A stretch of 39,061 nt of DNA from Pirellulaceae bacterium (lineage in GTDB: Bacteria > Planctomycetota > Planctomycetia > Pirellulales > Pirellulaceae), in the NCBI GenBank assembly GCA_028281725.1, contig JANQJJ010000493.1, positions 1 to 39,061 on the forward strand, given 5' to 3'. A program made the translations under genes and the position numbers. A model generated the notes under the pieces. That model searched no databases. It had not been told where the DNA came from and was given only the letters and a program-made list of their open reading frames with translations. Of this stretch, positions 19,667-29,997 are shown in pieces (position 1 is the stretch's first letter; each line of letters begins with the position of its first letter).

Positions 19667-20742
19667 CCAGCAGTCTCCGCGTCGCCCCGCAGCTGATCGC
19701 GCTCGTATTCGAGCAAGGCGCTGGTTACAGGCGTCAGGTCGCCGGCAATGACATGATCCAATTTATAGAGCGTCAAGTTGATCCGGTGGTCAGTGATTCG
19801 ATTCTGAGGAAAATTATAGGTTCGAATACGCTGGCTACGGTCCCCCGAACCGATCAAGCTCTTGCGCGCATCGGCACGCCTTTGGTTTTCCTGTTGTCGC
19901 ATGTGATCGTAGATACGACTTTTTAGAACCCGCAAAGCCTTGGCCAAGTTCTTCAACTGGCTCTTTTCATCCTGACATTGCACCACGATGCCGGTCTCAA
20001 AGTGGGTTAGGCGAATGGCCGATTCAGTCTTGTTCACATGCTGCCCACCAGGCCCGCTGGCACCGAATTTGTCGACGCGATAGTCTTCCTTCTTTAAATC
20101 GACCTCCACGTCTTCAGGCTCCGCCATCACCGCCACGGTAGCCGCCGAGGTGTGCACGCGGCCTTGAGTTTCTGTCTCGGGCACCCGTTGTACGCGATGG
20201 CCGCCGCTTTCGAATTGCAGTTCGCGATAGACCCCCTCCCCTTCAAGCCCCATTACGATTTCCTTGAAGCCGCCGCGCTCCGAAGCATTCATATCCATGA
20301 GCTCCGTTTTCCAACCCTTAGCCTCCGCGTTCCGCTTGTACATCTCATACAAATCTCGCGCGAAAAGAGCAGCCTCCTCGCCGCCGGTGCCGGCCCGAAT
20401 CTCCATCACGCAACGGCTACGATTGGCATCCTCGCCACCGATGGTCATCTCGAGCAACTCGTCCCACAATGACTCGCGGCCCGACTTCAACTTCTCCAGC
20501 TCCTCCTCGGCCATGGCGCGCTCTTCCGGGTCATCGCTGCCGGCCATCTCGCCCAACTCGCGAATATCGTCACTCATTTTTTTGTAACTGCGGAACTTGT
20601 TCGCCAAGCGTGCCAACGAACCATGTTCGCGCGCGCAGGCGGCCATCTTGCTGGAGTCGGACATGACTTCCGGTTGGCTCATCTGCCTTTCAAGCTCTTC
20701 GAAGCGGTCAAGCTTGGACTGGAGTTCCGCGCGAACGTTCAT
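19663..20742 (-). CDS. prfA: Peptide chain release factor 1
   Basis: GGQ motif [68 protein letters not shown]. Confidence 0.96.
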   Translation of the reverse strand: MNVRAELQSKLDRFEELERQMSQPEVMSDSSKMAACAREHGSLARLANKFRSYKKMSDDIRELGEMAGSDDPEERAMAEEELEKLKSGRESLWDELLEMTIGGEDANRSRCVMEIRAGTGGEEAALFARDLYEMYKRNAEAKGWKTELMDMNASERGGFKEIVMGLEGEGVYRELQFESGGHRVQRVPETETQGRVHTSAATVAVMAEPEDVEVDLKKEDYRVDKFGASGPGGQHVNKTESAIRLTHFETGIVVQCQDEKSQLKNLAKALRVLKSRIYDHMRQQENQRRADARKSLIGSGDRSQRIRTYNFPQNRITDHRINLTLYKLDHVIAGDLTPVTSALLEYERDQLRGDAETAG

Positions 20743-20783
20743 GATAGGATCTTAGTCGAATAGGGTGGTGAGTAATCGACGTG

Positions 20784-20826
20784 CAAAAACAAATAAAGCC
20801 CGACGTGATCAAACAACACGACGGGC
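20784..20826 (-). terminator. Intrinsic terminator downstream of rpmE, upstream of prfA
   Basis: Minus strand gcccgtcgtg-N9-cacgtcgggc (9/10 paired) followed by tttatttgttttt. Confidence 0.6.
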
Positions 20827-20932
20827 CATTTCGCTGACTTTTGGATGTGGGCTGCTTGCGTACAGTCCTAAGCGTGTTTGCTCAGTTGCCAGTAAGCCGG
20901 CCACGGGTCGTGCCGACAACAACCGAGCCCAG

Positions 20933-21172
20933 CTACTTCTTCTTGCCTTTCTTGGGTTGCAGGCTGGCGTAGGTTCCTGCCGCAAACTTGTTCTGAAACT
21001 TCTCGATGCGTCCGGCGGTGTCAACAAACTTCAGCTTGCCGGTGTAAAACGGGTGGCAAGCACTGCAGATATCGAGTTTCAACTCGGCACGTATGCTGCG
21101 AGTCGTAAACGAGTGGCCGCATCCACACGTGACTTGAGTCTCTTGATAGTTTGGGTGAATGTCAGTCTTCAT
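20933..21172 (-). CDS. rpmE: 50S ribosomal protein L31 (zinc-binding, C+ type)
   Basis: [63 protein letters not shown]; Cys-x-Cys and CxxC ligands. Confidence 0.95.
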   Translation of the reverse strand: MKTDIHPNYQETQVTCGCGHSFTTRSIRAELKLDICSACHPFYTGKLKFVDTAGRIEKFQNKFAAGTYASLQPKKGKKK

Positions 21173-21433
21173 CTCAATAACATCTCTATAAATCGACCTG
21201 GTCGCGAATTCGCTGTTTTTTGGGAAGTGAAACGCGCTCCCCCCTGTCTGGACCCTTGCCAGATGAGGTAATTTGGAAATCGTATACGGCCCAAGGCGAT
21301 CCCTCAATGCCAAACCAGCCTCGGCACCCGCTTGAGAAGCCCGGTCGTTTCGATTCCTGCCAAGATCCTGAAGCCGCCGAATCGTCCGGAAATCACGTTT
21401 CGGCCTCCAAGAACCGTCCATTTTGGGAATGTT

Positions 21434-22000
21434 ATGGACCGGACTGCCAATCTAGCGTTGCTGGACGAATACGTCGAAAACATCGCCCTAAAACGGCACA
21501 TGTACGCCGTCGAGGTGGCGGTTAGGGCCTACGCACGCCAGTTGGGGGCCGACGAAACGCTATGGGCCACCGTGGGCCTGCTGCATGACTTTGACTACGA
21601 ACGATGGCCGAATCCCCCTGATCATCCGCTCCAGGGGAGCAAGATCTTGCGTGAAAGAGGATACCCGGAGGAAGTCATCTATGCGATCCTCTCGCACGCG
21701 GACTACTTAACCGATCAATATCCGAGAAAATCGAAACTGGACAAGACACTTTACGCGTGCGACGAATTGTGCGGCTTCATTATGGCCTGCGGACTAGTCC
21801 GGCCCGGAGGACTTGCAGGCATCAAGGCCAAAAGCGTTCGAAAGAAAATGAAACAAGCCAGCTTCGCTGCCGCCGTCAACCGTGAAGATATCGTCCGGGG
21901 TGCCGAAGATTTGGGAGTCGACCTGAACGAACATATCGAATTCTGCGCGACGGCCATGCAACAGATCGCCGACGAACTCGGATTCGGCTCTCAGCAGTAG
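21434..22000 (+). CDS. HD-domain protein (predicted hydrolase)
   Basis: [40 protein letters not shown]...[28 protein letters not shown]; start at ATG 21434 preferred. Confidence 0.85.
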   Translation: MDRTANLALLDEYVENIALKRHMYAVEVAVRAYARQLGADETLWATVGLLHDFDYERWPNPPDHPLQGSKILRERGYPEEVIYAILSHADYLTDQYPRKSKLDKTLYACDELCGFIMACGLVRPGGLAGIKAKSVRKKMKQASFAAAVNREDIVRGAEDLGVDLNEHIEFCATAMQQIADELGFGSQQ

Positions 22001-22043
22001 CGCCGGCTGCCATCGTGTCGCGGAGACCGACCAAGATGCGAAC

Positions 22044-23099
22044 CTATCTGCCGTAGACCGGTGTGAAGGTTCCGCTGTTCTCTCTCGCAATGGCTTGAAG
22101 CATCTCCTGAGCCCCCCGTTCGATAACGCCCCGGCCACTGGATAGATGGACCGTATGAATAGGAATCTGTCGGCGCTCGGATGAGAGCCCATTGATCATC
22201 CGGAGCATCATCTGGGAGTTGTCTTTCAGTTCCCCGTCGGACAAGAAAAAAATAACATCCGGATTGAGAGCAAGGGCGTATCGGAATGCGTCCGCCGGCA
22301 GCGTGGAGTTGCCCAAGGTCTGCCCGCGAAGCCACCTCGAAACTCGAGTTACCGTATCATCGTCCGCTTCAAAAAATTTGATTCGCTTCGGAGCCGTTCT
22401 GAGTGACTTACCGAACAGCAACGTCGTTTCCGAGTCGAAGCAGATCACGAAAAACTCTTGGCCCGGTTTCAGGCCGTTGAGACTATCGATGAGCCGATTG
22501 CGCGCGTAAGTCCAACGTGTTCCGCTCGCGCTGGTGCGTTCAAGCATGCTTCGCGAGCTATCGACGATGTAAACGAATCGATTCCCTTCAGCATAGGCCC
22601 CGAAGAAATTGGCCCCTCGACCACGTCCGGCAAGTTGCAAACCATCTACGACTGAATCAACCGATACGGACGTCAGAGACGCTGCCAAACCACCTGGGGC
22701 AGGTACCGCCGCCGGACTGTCTAGCACATTGTCGAGGCTGACATCAAGCGAAAACTCGGGCTCGCTCAAGTCCTGCTCTTGTCCACTCGCCGGTGGCTGC
22801 AGCTCAAATGCCTGAGAAATCTCGAAGGCTGTATCGGTCGACTCACCAATATCCGCCGATAACAACAGGCCCTTGCTGGGCTTACCCACCGTGTAAAACC
22901 AACAGGCTAGGATCACCAACAGCCCGATGTGAAACACCAAGCTACAGAGGAAGGCGACGGCATTGCCTGCACGCTGCTCAAACCCCTGCCTGTCGTATCC
23001 GTCCGTCGACGTGCTCACGTTTATCTCGCTATGCGAATTCTTGGAAACAGACTTCGGTAATAGAAAAGAAGAACGTGGCTCTACCACGATTGGCGACAA
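22044..23099 (-). CDS. Membrane-anchored VWA-domain protein
   Basis: TM VAFLCSLVFHIGLLVILACWFY; GANFFGAYAEGNRFVYIVDSSRSM; DVIFFLSDGEL. Confidence 0.82.
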   Translation of the reverse strand: MSPIVVEPRSSFLLPKSVSKNSHSEINVSTSTDGYDRQGFEQRAGNAVAFLCSLVFHIGLLVILACWFYTVGKPSKGLLLSADIGESTDTAFEISQAFELQPPASGQEQDLSEPEFSLDVSLDNVLDSPAAVPAPGGLAASLTSVSVDSVVDGLQLAGRGRGANFFGAYAEGNRFVYIVDSSRSMLERTSASGTRWTYARNRLIDSLNGLKPGQEFFVICFDSETTLLFGKSLRTAPKRIKFFEADDDTVTRVSRWLRGQTLGNSTLPADAFRYALALNPDVIFFLSDGELKDNSQMMLRMINGLSSERRQIPIHTVHLSSGRGVIERGAQEMLQAIARENSGTFTPVYGR

Positions 23100-23234
23100 G
23101 CTCGAGATGGTTTTCCAGATGAATACAGTGGTAGATCGAGTAACGTGGCAGTCGCGTACAGCGTCAATTATAGGGTTTACCGCCCAAAAGGAAAGGAATT
23201 CACCAGCCGGTGACCAGGACCGCGCCCGAAATGC

Positions 23235-24953
23235 CTACTTCCGGCGAGGATCTGCCACATAGATGAACTTTCCTCGGTTTTCCAAAGCTATCCTCTGGAG
23301 CAAGGCTTGCCCCTCAAGTGAGTAAAAGGCGATTGGGTGAATCGGAACACGAACCTGCTGGCCGTTGATCAGATCAGCAATTCGATTCCGGTCTCTCAGA
23401 AACTCGGCCACATCGACTTGGGTCACGCCGTCGGTCAGCAAATAGATCGCATCGGGTTCGCGGGAAATCGCGAATTCCAGCGCTTTGATGGGTGATGCAC
23501 CGATTCCGATGCGCAAGGTGTCAAGCCAGCGGCGGGCATGGGCCAAATTCTCCGGCGTCGCGTAGAGCGCTCGTGCAGCCGGCTCTTGCTCTCCAGGCAT
23601 CGGGATGACGCTCAACTGGCGGTTGAAAAAAATGATGGTGAACCTCTGGTTCTCATTCAAGCTGGCCAGTGACTTCTGCAACTCAGCTTTCGCGGCCTCC
23701 CAAGGTCCACCCCGCATGCTCCCCGAACCGTCAATCACATAGCAAAAACAATTGCCGCTGGCCGATGCTCCGAAGAAACTAGCGCCGGCGCCGATCGGAC
23801 GGGAACTCGATGAGCCAGCAGAAGAGGCAGCCAGCGCAGCGCTTGCCGAACTCGGCAGCCGCGCTCGTTCCAAGAGTGAGTCGCTCGGCAAAGGAGCAAC
23901 ATCGGTCAGACTCTCGGACAACTCGAATGACGTTTCCGCCGACGGCATGGGCTCGGCCACTTCTTCCGGAACCGTCATCTCCTGCGGTTGAGTCAGTTCC
24001 AGCAGTTCCTCAGGCTCATCGTAGGCTGTTGATTCAAGCGACAGGGAAGCAGGAGGTGTCGGCATTTTGAGCGTCATGAGGGCAAGAAATGCGACAAGGA
24101 GCACGTGCGCTCCAAAACTAGCCAACAGTCCGCTGGTGCGAGAGAAAACCAATAGTCTGTGCTGTTTTCTTGCTTGCTCATCCTGCTGGTGATCGCCGAA
24201 ACCTTTTGCGAGCTCGACCAGTTTTCTTTTGCTCTTGGGGCGCTCCGCGCGATTGCCTCTGTTGGCCTGCCTGAGTCCTCCTGCAGCCGACGGGTCGCTC
24301 AGCGGCAATATCGCGGCGGACGACGTCTTCTTTTGCCCCGGGGCTCCTGTGCTGCCGGTCGGCGGCCCAGCCTCACTGGCGACCGGTTTGGGAATGGATT
24401 CCGGCCCTGCTTCTGCCTGAGCCTTCTGTGCCAAGGGAGTCGTCCGATCGCCTCGGGAGGCAACGCTGGACCGCTGCTGGTCGCTCGGGTCGGCCGGAGA
24501 AACAAGGCTATGCGAGTGACCGTCCGCCCCCCCGCGCAGTTGCTCTGCGCGAGCTTGCAGGCGCCGGCGCGCTGTCGGAACCAACTCATCCCAGCTCGAG
24601 ACAACCTTCGTGGGGGTGGCAAGCGTCGGAGCGCCGGTCGATTCCCCTGAAGACGCTGGCTGGGCGGATGCCTGTTCCCTGCCCCCTTGCCCCCAGACAT
24701 CCCTTCGGTGGACCGGCTCGGCGCTTTCAGGTTGTTCGCTTGGCGTCGGCGGATCATTCTCGGAGAGCCAACGCTGCAGCTGCAGGGCATCCCCCTCCCG
24801 GGCTTGGGCCAGTGCCAGTTCTAGTTCAGCGCATTTTGCCTCGGCGCGGGCGGCTGCAGCCGCCCGCGAAAGCGACTCGAGCAGCAGAGTTCCGTGTGCT
24901 AGCAAATCATCGACTGGCGATCTCTTCTCGCCCGAACTCGTATTGCGAGACAT
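23235..24953 (-). CDS. Membrane-anchored VWA-domain protein with long low-complexity N-terminus
   Basis: TM LLASFGAHVLLVAFLALMTL; GASFFGASASGNCFCYVIDGSGSMRGGPWEAAKAEL; DAIYLLTDGV. Confidence 0.82.
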   Translation of the reverse strand: MSRNTSSGEKRSPVDDLLAHGTLLLESLSRAAAAARAEAKCAELELALAQAREGDALQLQRWLSENDPPTPSEQPESAEPVHRRDVWGQGGREQASAQPASSGESTGAPTLATPTKVVSSWDELVPTARRRLQARAEQLRGGADGHSHSLVSPADPSDQQRSSVASRGDRTTPLAQKAQAEAGPESIPKPVASEAGPPTGSTGAPGQKKTSSAAILPLSDPSAAGGLRQANRGNRAERPKSKRKLVELAKGFGDHQQDEQARKQHRLLVFSRTSGLLASFGAHVLLVAFLALMTLKMPTPPASLSLESTAYDEPEELLELTQPQEMTVPEEVAEPMPSAETSFELSESLTDVAPLPSDSLLERARLPSSASAALAASSAGSSSSRPIGAGASFFGASASGNCFCYVIDGSGSMRGGPWEAAKAELQKSLASLNENQRFTIIFFNRQLSVIPMPGEQEPAARALYATPENLAHARRWLDTLRIGIGASPIKALEFAISREPDAIYLLTDGVTQVDVAEFLRDRNRIADLINGQQVRVPIHPIAFYSLEGQALLQRIALENRGKFIYVADPRRK

Positions 24954-25170
24954 CCCACCCCCCTAACCACAGAAACCAGCACCCTCAATCAGACCAAACA
25001 GTGTCGAACATCTTTAACCCTTCGTCAACTATATTTTGCAACACCGATTGCCCTTGGCCTGGCCTGTCGGGATGCCCTATAAGTCCCGGTTAGTGCTCGA
25101 ACACTATCTTTCTCCTGGTTTTCCTTGCTTCCCCAACCGTCATCCCGCTCAGAAACTGGACAATTTGGCC

Positions 25171-26439
25171 ATGAATCTGAAACCGCCCTCTGACCTCGCT
25201 TGGCGTCAATTCGCCAACCAGGCAGCTTCGAGAACGGTTTGTTTCCATTGGATGTGTGGGCTCGGCCTGCTGTGGATAGCCACCTCCTCGCCGGCACAAG
25301 CGCAGCCCGGCCCAGCTGCTCAAGCCCCCCCCAGCTCCGTGCCGAGTTTGACAGCCGAGACGGCGACCGGCGCGGCGGTGGCCAGTTCCCCGCTGCAGGC
25401 CCGGCGGTCCGGTGGCGTGCCCAAGCTGCCCTCTGATGCTGGGCAATACTGGGAAGAATACGACTTGCGCCCCTACACGAAGGGACTGTCCAAGGTAGAC
25501 CGGCCTCAGCAAGCGATTATTGATTGGATTCTGCGCGAGACCGGCACAGATGCCTGGTTCACCGATCCCTTTGGATTCGTCAACGCCGACCGCAACACGC
25601 TCCGCGTCTACCACAACCAACAGATGCACCAAGTCGTGCGTGATGTGTATGAAAGATTCGTCAACGGTACCGGCGCTCCCCAGCTGTACGGCCTGCGATT
25701 GATGGCGGTTGGCAATCCAAATTGGCGTACGCGGGCCCATGCCTTGATGCGGAGCGTTCAAGCGCAATCCCCTGGTGTCCACGCCTATCTAGTCAGCAAA
25801 GAAAACTCCGCCATGCTGCTCGCCATGCTGCGTGGCCGCACCGATTTCAGGGAACTCAGTTCAGTAGATCTAGTCGTTCACAATGGACAGTCGCAGGTCC
25901 TTGAGCAAGTTCGCGGACGCAACTTTGTCCAAGACTTCCAGCCAGTTCAGGGCGCTTGGCCGCCGTATATGCCGACGACCGGAGAGATCAAGGAGGGCTA
26001 CCAATTGCAACTCAGCCCTCTGCTGAGCGTTGACAAACAGACGGTGGATCTGGTTGTGAAATGCGACATCGATCAAGTCGAGCGACTGGCCAACGTGAGC
26101 CTGGACCTGCCACTCCAGACCGGGCAGACGTTCACCGGTCAGATCAATGTTCCGCAGGTTGCCAGTTGGCGGCTACACGAACGTTTCCGATGGCCCGCAG
26201 ACCAGGTATTGCTACTCAGCTGCGGTGTCGTGGCCGCTCCCCAGGGTAAACCGAATGCGAGTCTCCTGGGCCAGGGCACGAGCTTGCTGGGCCTGGATCG
26301 CATTCTCTCTCCCGGGGGCGACCGAGCCGACGCGCTACTGCTCATCGAATATCGTGGAGATGCGACCGGTCGCGTTCCATCTGCCGGCGGCAACACGGCA
26401 CAGCAACCCACGAGTCCTCTCAGCCGAGGTCGCTACTAG
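25171..26439 (+). CDS. Secreted hypothetical protein, possibly with a secretin-like beta region
   Basis: ATG 25171 followed by a signal-like segment (TVCFHWMCGLGLLWIATSSPAQAQ); GEIKEGYQLQLSPLLSVDKQTVDLVVKCDIDQVE resembles GspD/secretin strands. Confidence 0.6.
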   Translation: MNLKPPSDLAWRQFANQAASRTVCFHWMCGLGLLWIATSSPAQAQPGPAAQAPPSSVPSLTAETATGAAVASSPLQARRSGGVPKLPSDAGQYWEEYDLRPYTKGLSKVDRPQQAIIDWILRETGTDAWFTDPFGFVNADRNTLRVYHNQQMHQVVRDVYERFVNGTGAPQLYGLRLMAVGNPNWRTRAHALMRSVQAQSPGVHAYLVSKENSAMLLAMLRGRTDFRELSSVDLVVHNGQSQVLEQVRGRNFVQDFQPVQGAWPPYMPTTGEIKEGYQLQLSPLLSVDKQTVDLVVKCDIDQVERLANVSLDLPLQTGQTFTGQINVPQVASWRLHERFRWPADQVLLLSCGVVAAPQGKPNASLLGQGTSLLGLDRILSPGGDRADALLLIEYRGDATGRVPSAGGNTAQQPTSPLSRGRY

Positions 26440-26690
26440 CATCGGGCTCCCGGCGGAAACGCTCTACTCGGCAGTCCAATTACCTTGGCAAAGTGACATC
26501 TCCGATAAAGCGACGCCCGCCTGCTTGTGGAACGCTCTATGAGGATAAGCCGGCGCCCAGCGACTCTTGGGCTACCGGCCCGATGCCATATTCCTGAGGA
26601 CGACTGGCCTACCTAGGTTGCCAGTCTTCGCTTGGTCAGCCACACTGGTCGCAATCGAAAATTGCACACCTTCACGTAGACTCCCCACCT

Positions 26691-28013
26691 ATGACCGCAC
26701 CTCGTAGCCAGCGCGTCGTCATCACCGGCCTGGGCATCATCAGTCCCATCGGTAACGATCTTGAAACGGCCTGGAACAATCTCAGCCAAGGCCATTCGGG
26801 CATTGCGCCGGTCGACCGTCTTCCCACGGATGATCTCCCGTTCAGGTCTGGCGGTGAGGTCAAGGACTTCACCGGTTCGATCGACGACTACGGCCCACTC
26901 GACAAAAAGCTCCAGCGGGCGATCAAGAAAAACATGAAGGTCATGTGCCGGGAGATTGAGATGGGAGTGGCTGCGGCCCAAAAGGCGCTGGTGCACAGCG
27001 GCCTTGGCAGCGATCGCGATCCCGACCGCTGTGGCTGCTTGTTTGGTTGTGACTACATTTTGACTCGGCCCGAGGAATACGCCGATGGCCTGAGAAATTG
27101 CCTCGAACTGGCAGGCAAGTTCGACATGGCGGATTGGCCTACCCGTGGACTACCCAAAGTCAATCCGCTGTGGCTACTAAAGTACCTACCCAATATGCCC
27201 AACAGCCACGTTGCCATCTACAACGATTTCCGAGGCCCCAACAACTCGCTAACCGTTCGCGAAGCGAGCATGAATCTATCGGTCGCCGAAGCAGCCGATA
27301 TCATTCGCCGGGACGCGGCGGACGTAATGCTCGTGGGCGCCACCGGAAGCCGACTCCATCCACTGCGAACTGCCCACGTGGCGCTCATAGACCGGCTCGC
27401 CAGCGAGCGTGCCGAACCGGCGGAGATGTCGCGTCCGTTTGACGAGAGCTGTGATGGGATGGTCTTGGGTGAAGGCGCCGGCGCCGTGATGCTCGAATCT
27501 TTAGAACATGCGCAGGCGCGAGGCGCCAAGATTTGGGGAGAGGTGATCGGTCATGGAGCGGCGATGGTGGGTCCTCTATCACCCGCTCAGGGTAAGCGGG
27601 ATTACCTTCGCATTTCGGTTCAAGCAGCCTTGTCCGCTGCGATCCGCAGCGCTGCCCAGCGGATGCCGGAGGCGTGGCACCTACATGCTCAAGGCCTCAG
27701 CTCACCGGAGCCGGATGCATCCGAAGCTCTCGCCATCGGTGATGTGCTTTCGCAGGTCGATCAACCGATCCCGGTCACGGCAGCCAAAAGCTACTTTGGG
27801 AATCTTGGCGCCGGTGGAGCGGCTGTGGAGCTGATTTGCAGCCTTTTGGCCCTCGAGCATGGCCCGCTCTTCCCCATTCGCAATCTGAACTCTCCCAACC
27901 CCCAGGTCACATGGACGCCGGCTCAGGCAGGTTGCGATGCTGGCAAAGCGGTCATTCACACAAGTTTTACACTTCAGGGGCAATCCAGTTCTCTGGTCGT
28001 GGCGGCTGCCTGA
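26691..28013 (+). CDS. Beta-ketoacyl-ACP synthase-fold protein (FabF/CLF-like), predicted without ketosynthase catalytic residues
   Basis: RVVITGLGIISPIGNDLETAWNNLSQGHSGIAPVDR; DGMVLGEGAGAVMLESLEHAQARGAKIWGEVIG; catalytic positions altered (see findings). Confidence 0.88.
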   Translation: MTAPRSQRVVITGLGIISPIGNDLETAWNNLSQGHSGIAPVDRLPTDDLPFRSGGEVKDFTGSIDDYGPLDKKLQRAIKKNMKVMCREIEMGVAAAQKALVHSGLGSDRDPDRCGCLFGCDYILTRPEEYADGLRNCLELAGKFDMADWPTRGLPKVNPLWLLKYLPNMPNSHVAIYNDFRGPNNSLTVREASMNLSVAEAADIIRRDAADVMLVGATGSRLHPLRTAHVALIDRLASERAEPAEMSRPFDESCDGMVLGEGAGAVMLESLEHAQARGAKIWGEVIGHGAAMVGPLSPAQGKRDYLRISVQAALSAAIRSAAQRMPEAWHLHAQGLSSPEPDASEALAIGDVLSQVDQPIPVTAAKSYFGNLGAGGAAVELICSLLALEHGPLFPIRNLNSPNPQVTWTPAQAGCDAGKAVIHTSFTLQGQSSSLVVAAA

Positions 28014-28291
28014 ACGCCCAGTTCTCTTCAATGTGCCAAAACTCGCGCCCAGTCGGCTTCACACTGCGTTGACACCACTTGGGCACAGAAGTACGATTGT
28101 CCCGTTACTGATTGAACTTACTCATACATGTGGTAGGTTTTGTCGGCCGATTTCCGCCGATGTGTTTGGCTGGCGTGCTCAGACTGTAATCGAATTCGAT
28201 TGCACTTTCGCCTCGCTAGCGCTCTAAAAAAATGAGCCCTGTCGGTCGTGGGACTCCGGCCGCAGGACCGCCGCCAACCAAATCAGCAAGC

Positions 28292-29797
28292 ATGAATCCT
28301 ACCGAACTCCTAAGGCTTGTCGACTCACTTCATCGTGAGAAGAATATCGATAGTGAAATCGTATTCTCAGCCATTGAGGCTGCCTTGCTAACGGCAGTCC
28401 GCAAGCATCGTGGTGAGGAAGCCGATGTGACGGTCACCATTGACCGCGACAGTGGCAATATCTCCGCTTCATGCGATGGCGAGGAGCTAGATCAAGCGGA
28501 AATCGGGCGGATTGGCGCGCAAACCGCCAAACAAGTAATCATTCAGAAGATTAAAGAGGCCGAACGCGACTCGCTGCTCGACGAATTCCATGACCAGGTA
28601 GGGCAGTTGGTCACCGGAACCGTCCAGCGAAGCGATCGAGGCGTAACGACCGTCCAACTAGGCAATATGGAAGCCATCTTGCCTCGTGGTGAACAGATTT
28701 CCGGCGAGTCCTACCACAATGGCGACCGCATTCGAGCCGTCGTCTATGAGGTCAAGGCTGCCGGAAATCGGGTCAAAGTCATCTTGAGTCGAACCAAGCC
28801 GCAATTGGTTCAGCGGCTCTTTGAGCAGGAAATCCCCGAAATTAGTGAAGGGGTGATCGAGATCAACGCGATCAGCCGCGAGCCCGGTCACCGCAGCAAG
28901 GTCGCAGTCAGCAGCTCCGATCAACGCGTCGATTGCGTGGGAGCCTGCGTGGGGGTTCGCGGAAACCGTATCAAGAACATCACCAGCGAATTGGCCGGGG
29001 AGAGGATTGACATCGTTCGCTGGAGCGAAGACCCGCTGGTGCTCATTCCTAGCGCGCTGCAGCCGGCCGAAGTGGAACAGGTTCTGCTGTGTGACATGAT
29101 TGGCCGGGCCATCGTGCTGGTCAAGGACGACCAACTCTCGCAGGCCATCGGTAAATATGGGCAAAATGTCCGCTTAGCCAGCAAATTGGTAGGCTGGGAC
29201 ATCGAGATCATGACCGCAGGCGAGCTCGAAGAGCAGATCGACCGAGCTGTTGGCGCCTTCATGGAATTGGAAGGAATGACGGAGGATTTGGCACAAAGAC
29301 TAGTGGAACAAGGCTATTTGTCGTACGATGATCTGTCTGTCATCGAGCCGGATGCCCTCATGGAAATGGGGGGCATGACCGCCGAACAGGTCGACGCCAT
29401 CGTCGAACAAGCCGATGTGCGAGCCGAAGAGGCCGAGCGGATTGCGGAAGAACAAAAGAGACTGAAGAAAGAGCAGGAGATGGCCGATCGACTTGCCGCC
29501 GAGCAAGCGCCGCCGCCGAGTCCCGCCGCTGAAACAGATTCGGCCACCGAGACGTCGACTACCGAAGAGCCGGTAGCGGACCTGCTGACAGACAAGGCTG
29601 TAGACGAATCCAAACCTGTAGACGAATCGACCACCCCATCAGCAGAGGCTGACCAGCCGGAAAACACGGACAACGCAGACAAACCTGTAGACGAAGACCA
29701 AGACGAATCCGCAACTGAGCAGAAGGCCACCACACCTCCTGCAGCTAGTGCTCCAGAGGAAACTATGGACCAGACAAATGTCGCCGATCAGAATTAG
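28292..29797 (+). CDS. nusA: Transcription termination/antitermination factor NusA with long acidic C-terminal extension
   Basis: [38 protein letters not shown]; DPVGACVGxxGxRI-like [59 protein letters not shown]. Confidence 0.95.
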   Translation: MNPTELLRLVDSLHREKNIDSEIVFSAIEAALLTAVRKHRGEEADVTVTIDRDSGNISASCDGEELDQAEIGRIGAQTAKQVIIQKIKEAERDSLLDEFHDQVGQLVTGTVQRSDRGVTTVQLGNMEAILPRGEQISGESYHNGDRIRAVVYEVKAAGNRVKVILSRTKPQLVQRLFEQEIPEISEGVIEINAISREPGHRSKVAVSSSDQRVDCVGACVGVRGNRIKNITSELAGERIDIVRWSEDPLVLIPSALQPAEVEQVLLCDMIGRAIVLVKDDQLSQAIGKYGQNVRLASKLVGWDIEIMTAGELEEQIDRAVGAFMELEGMTEDLAQRLVEQGYLSYDDLSVIEPDALMEMGGMTAEQVDAIVEQADVRAEEAERIAEEQKRLKKEQEMADRLAAEQAPPPSPAAETDSATETSTTEEPVADLLTDKAVDESKPVDESTTPSAEADQPENTDNADKPVDEDQDESATEQKATTPPAASAPEETMDQTNVADQN

Positions 29798-29997
29798 TTC
29801 TCTGGTCGACAATGGCCGGTGGACTACCCAGGTAGTTCCACTAGGTTTCCGAATTGACGTTACTCTTTTAGCAGGGAGACGTCCATGTAGATGACACCCC
29901 CACGTGCGCCAGGTGGTCGTGTCAGAGCGCAGCGTCCGATAGGTTCGGCGCCGGTAGTTTGATGACCACTTTTTTGATTCCTTAGGAATAATTGCAC

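Noticed and set aside
21173-21421. N-terminal extension of the L31 ORF (162 aa in the track)
   Set aside because: L31 homology begins at MKTDIHPNY (21172); the extension overlaps the divergent HD gene region.
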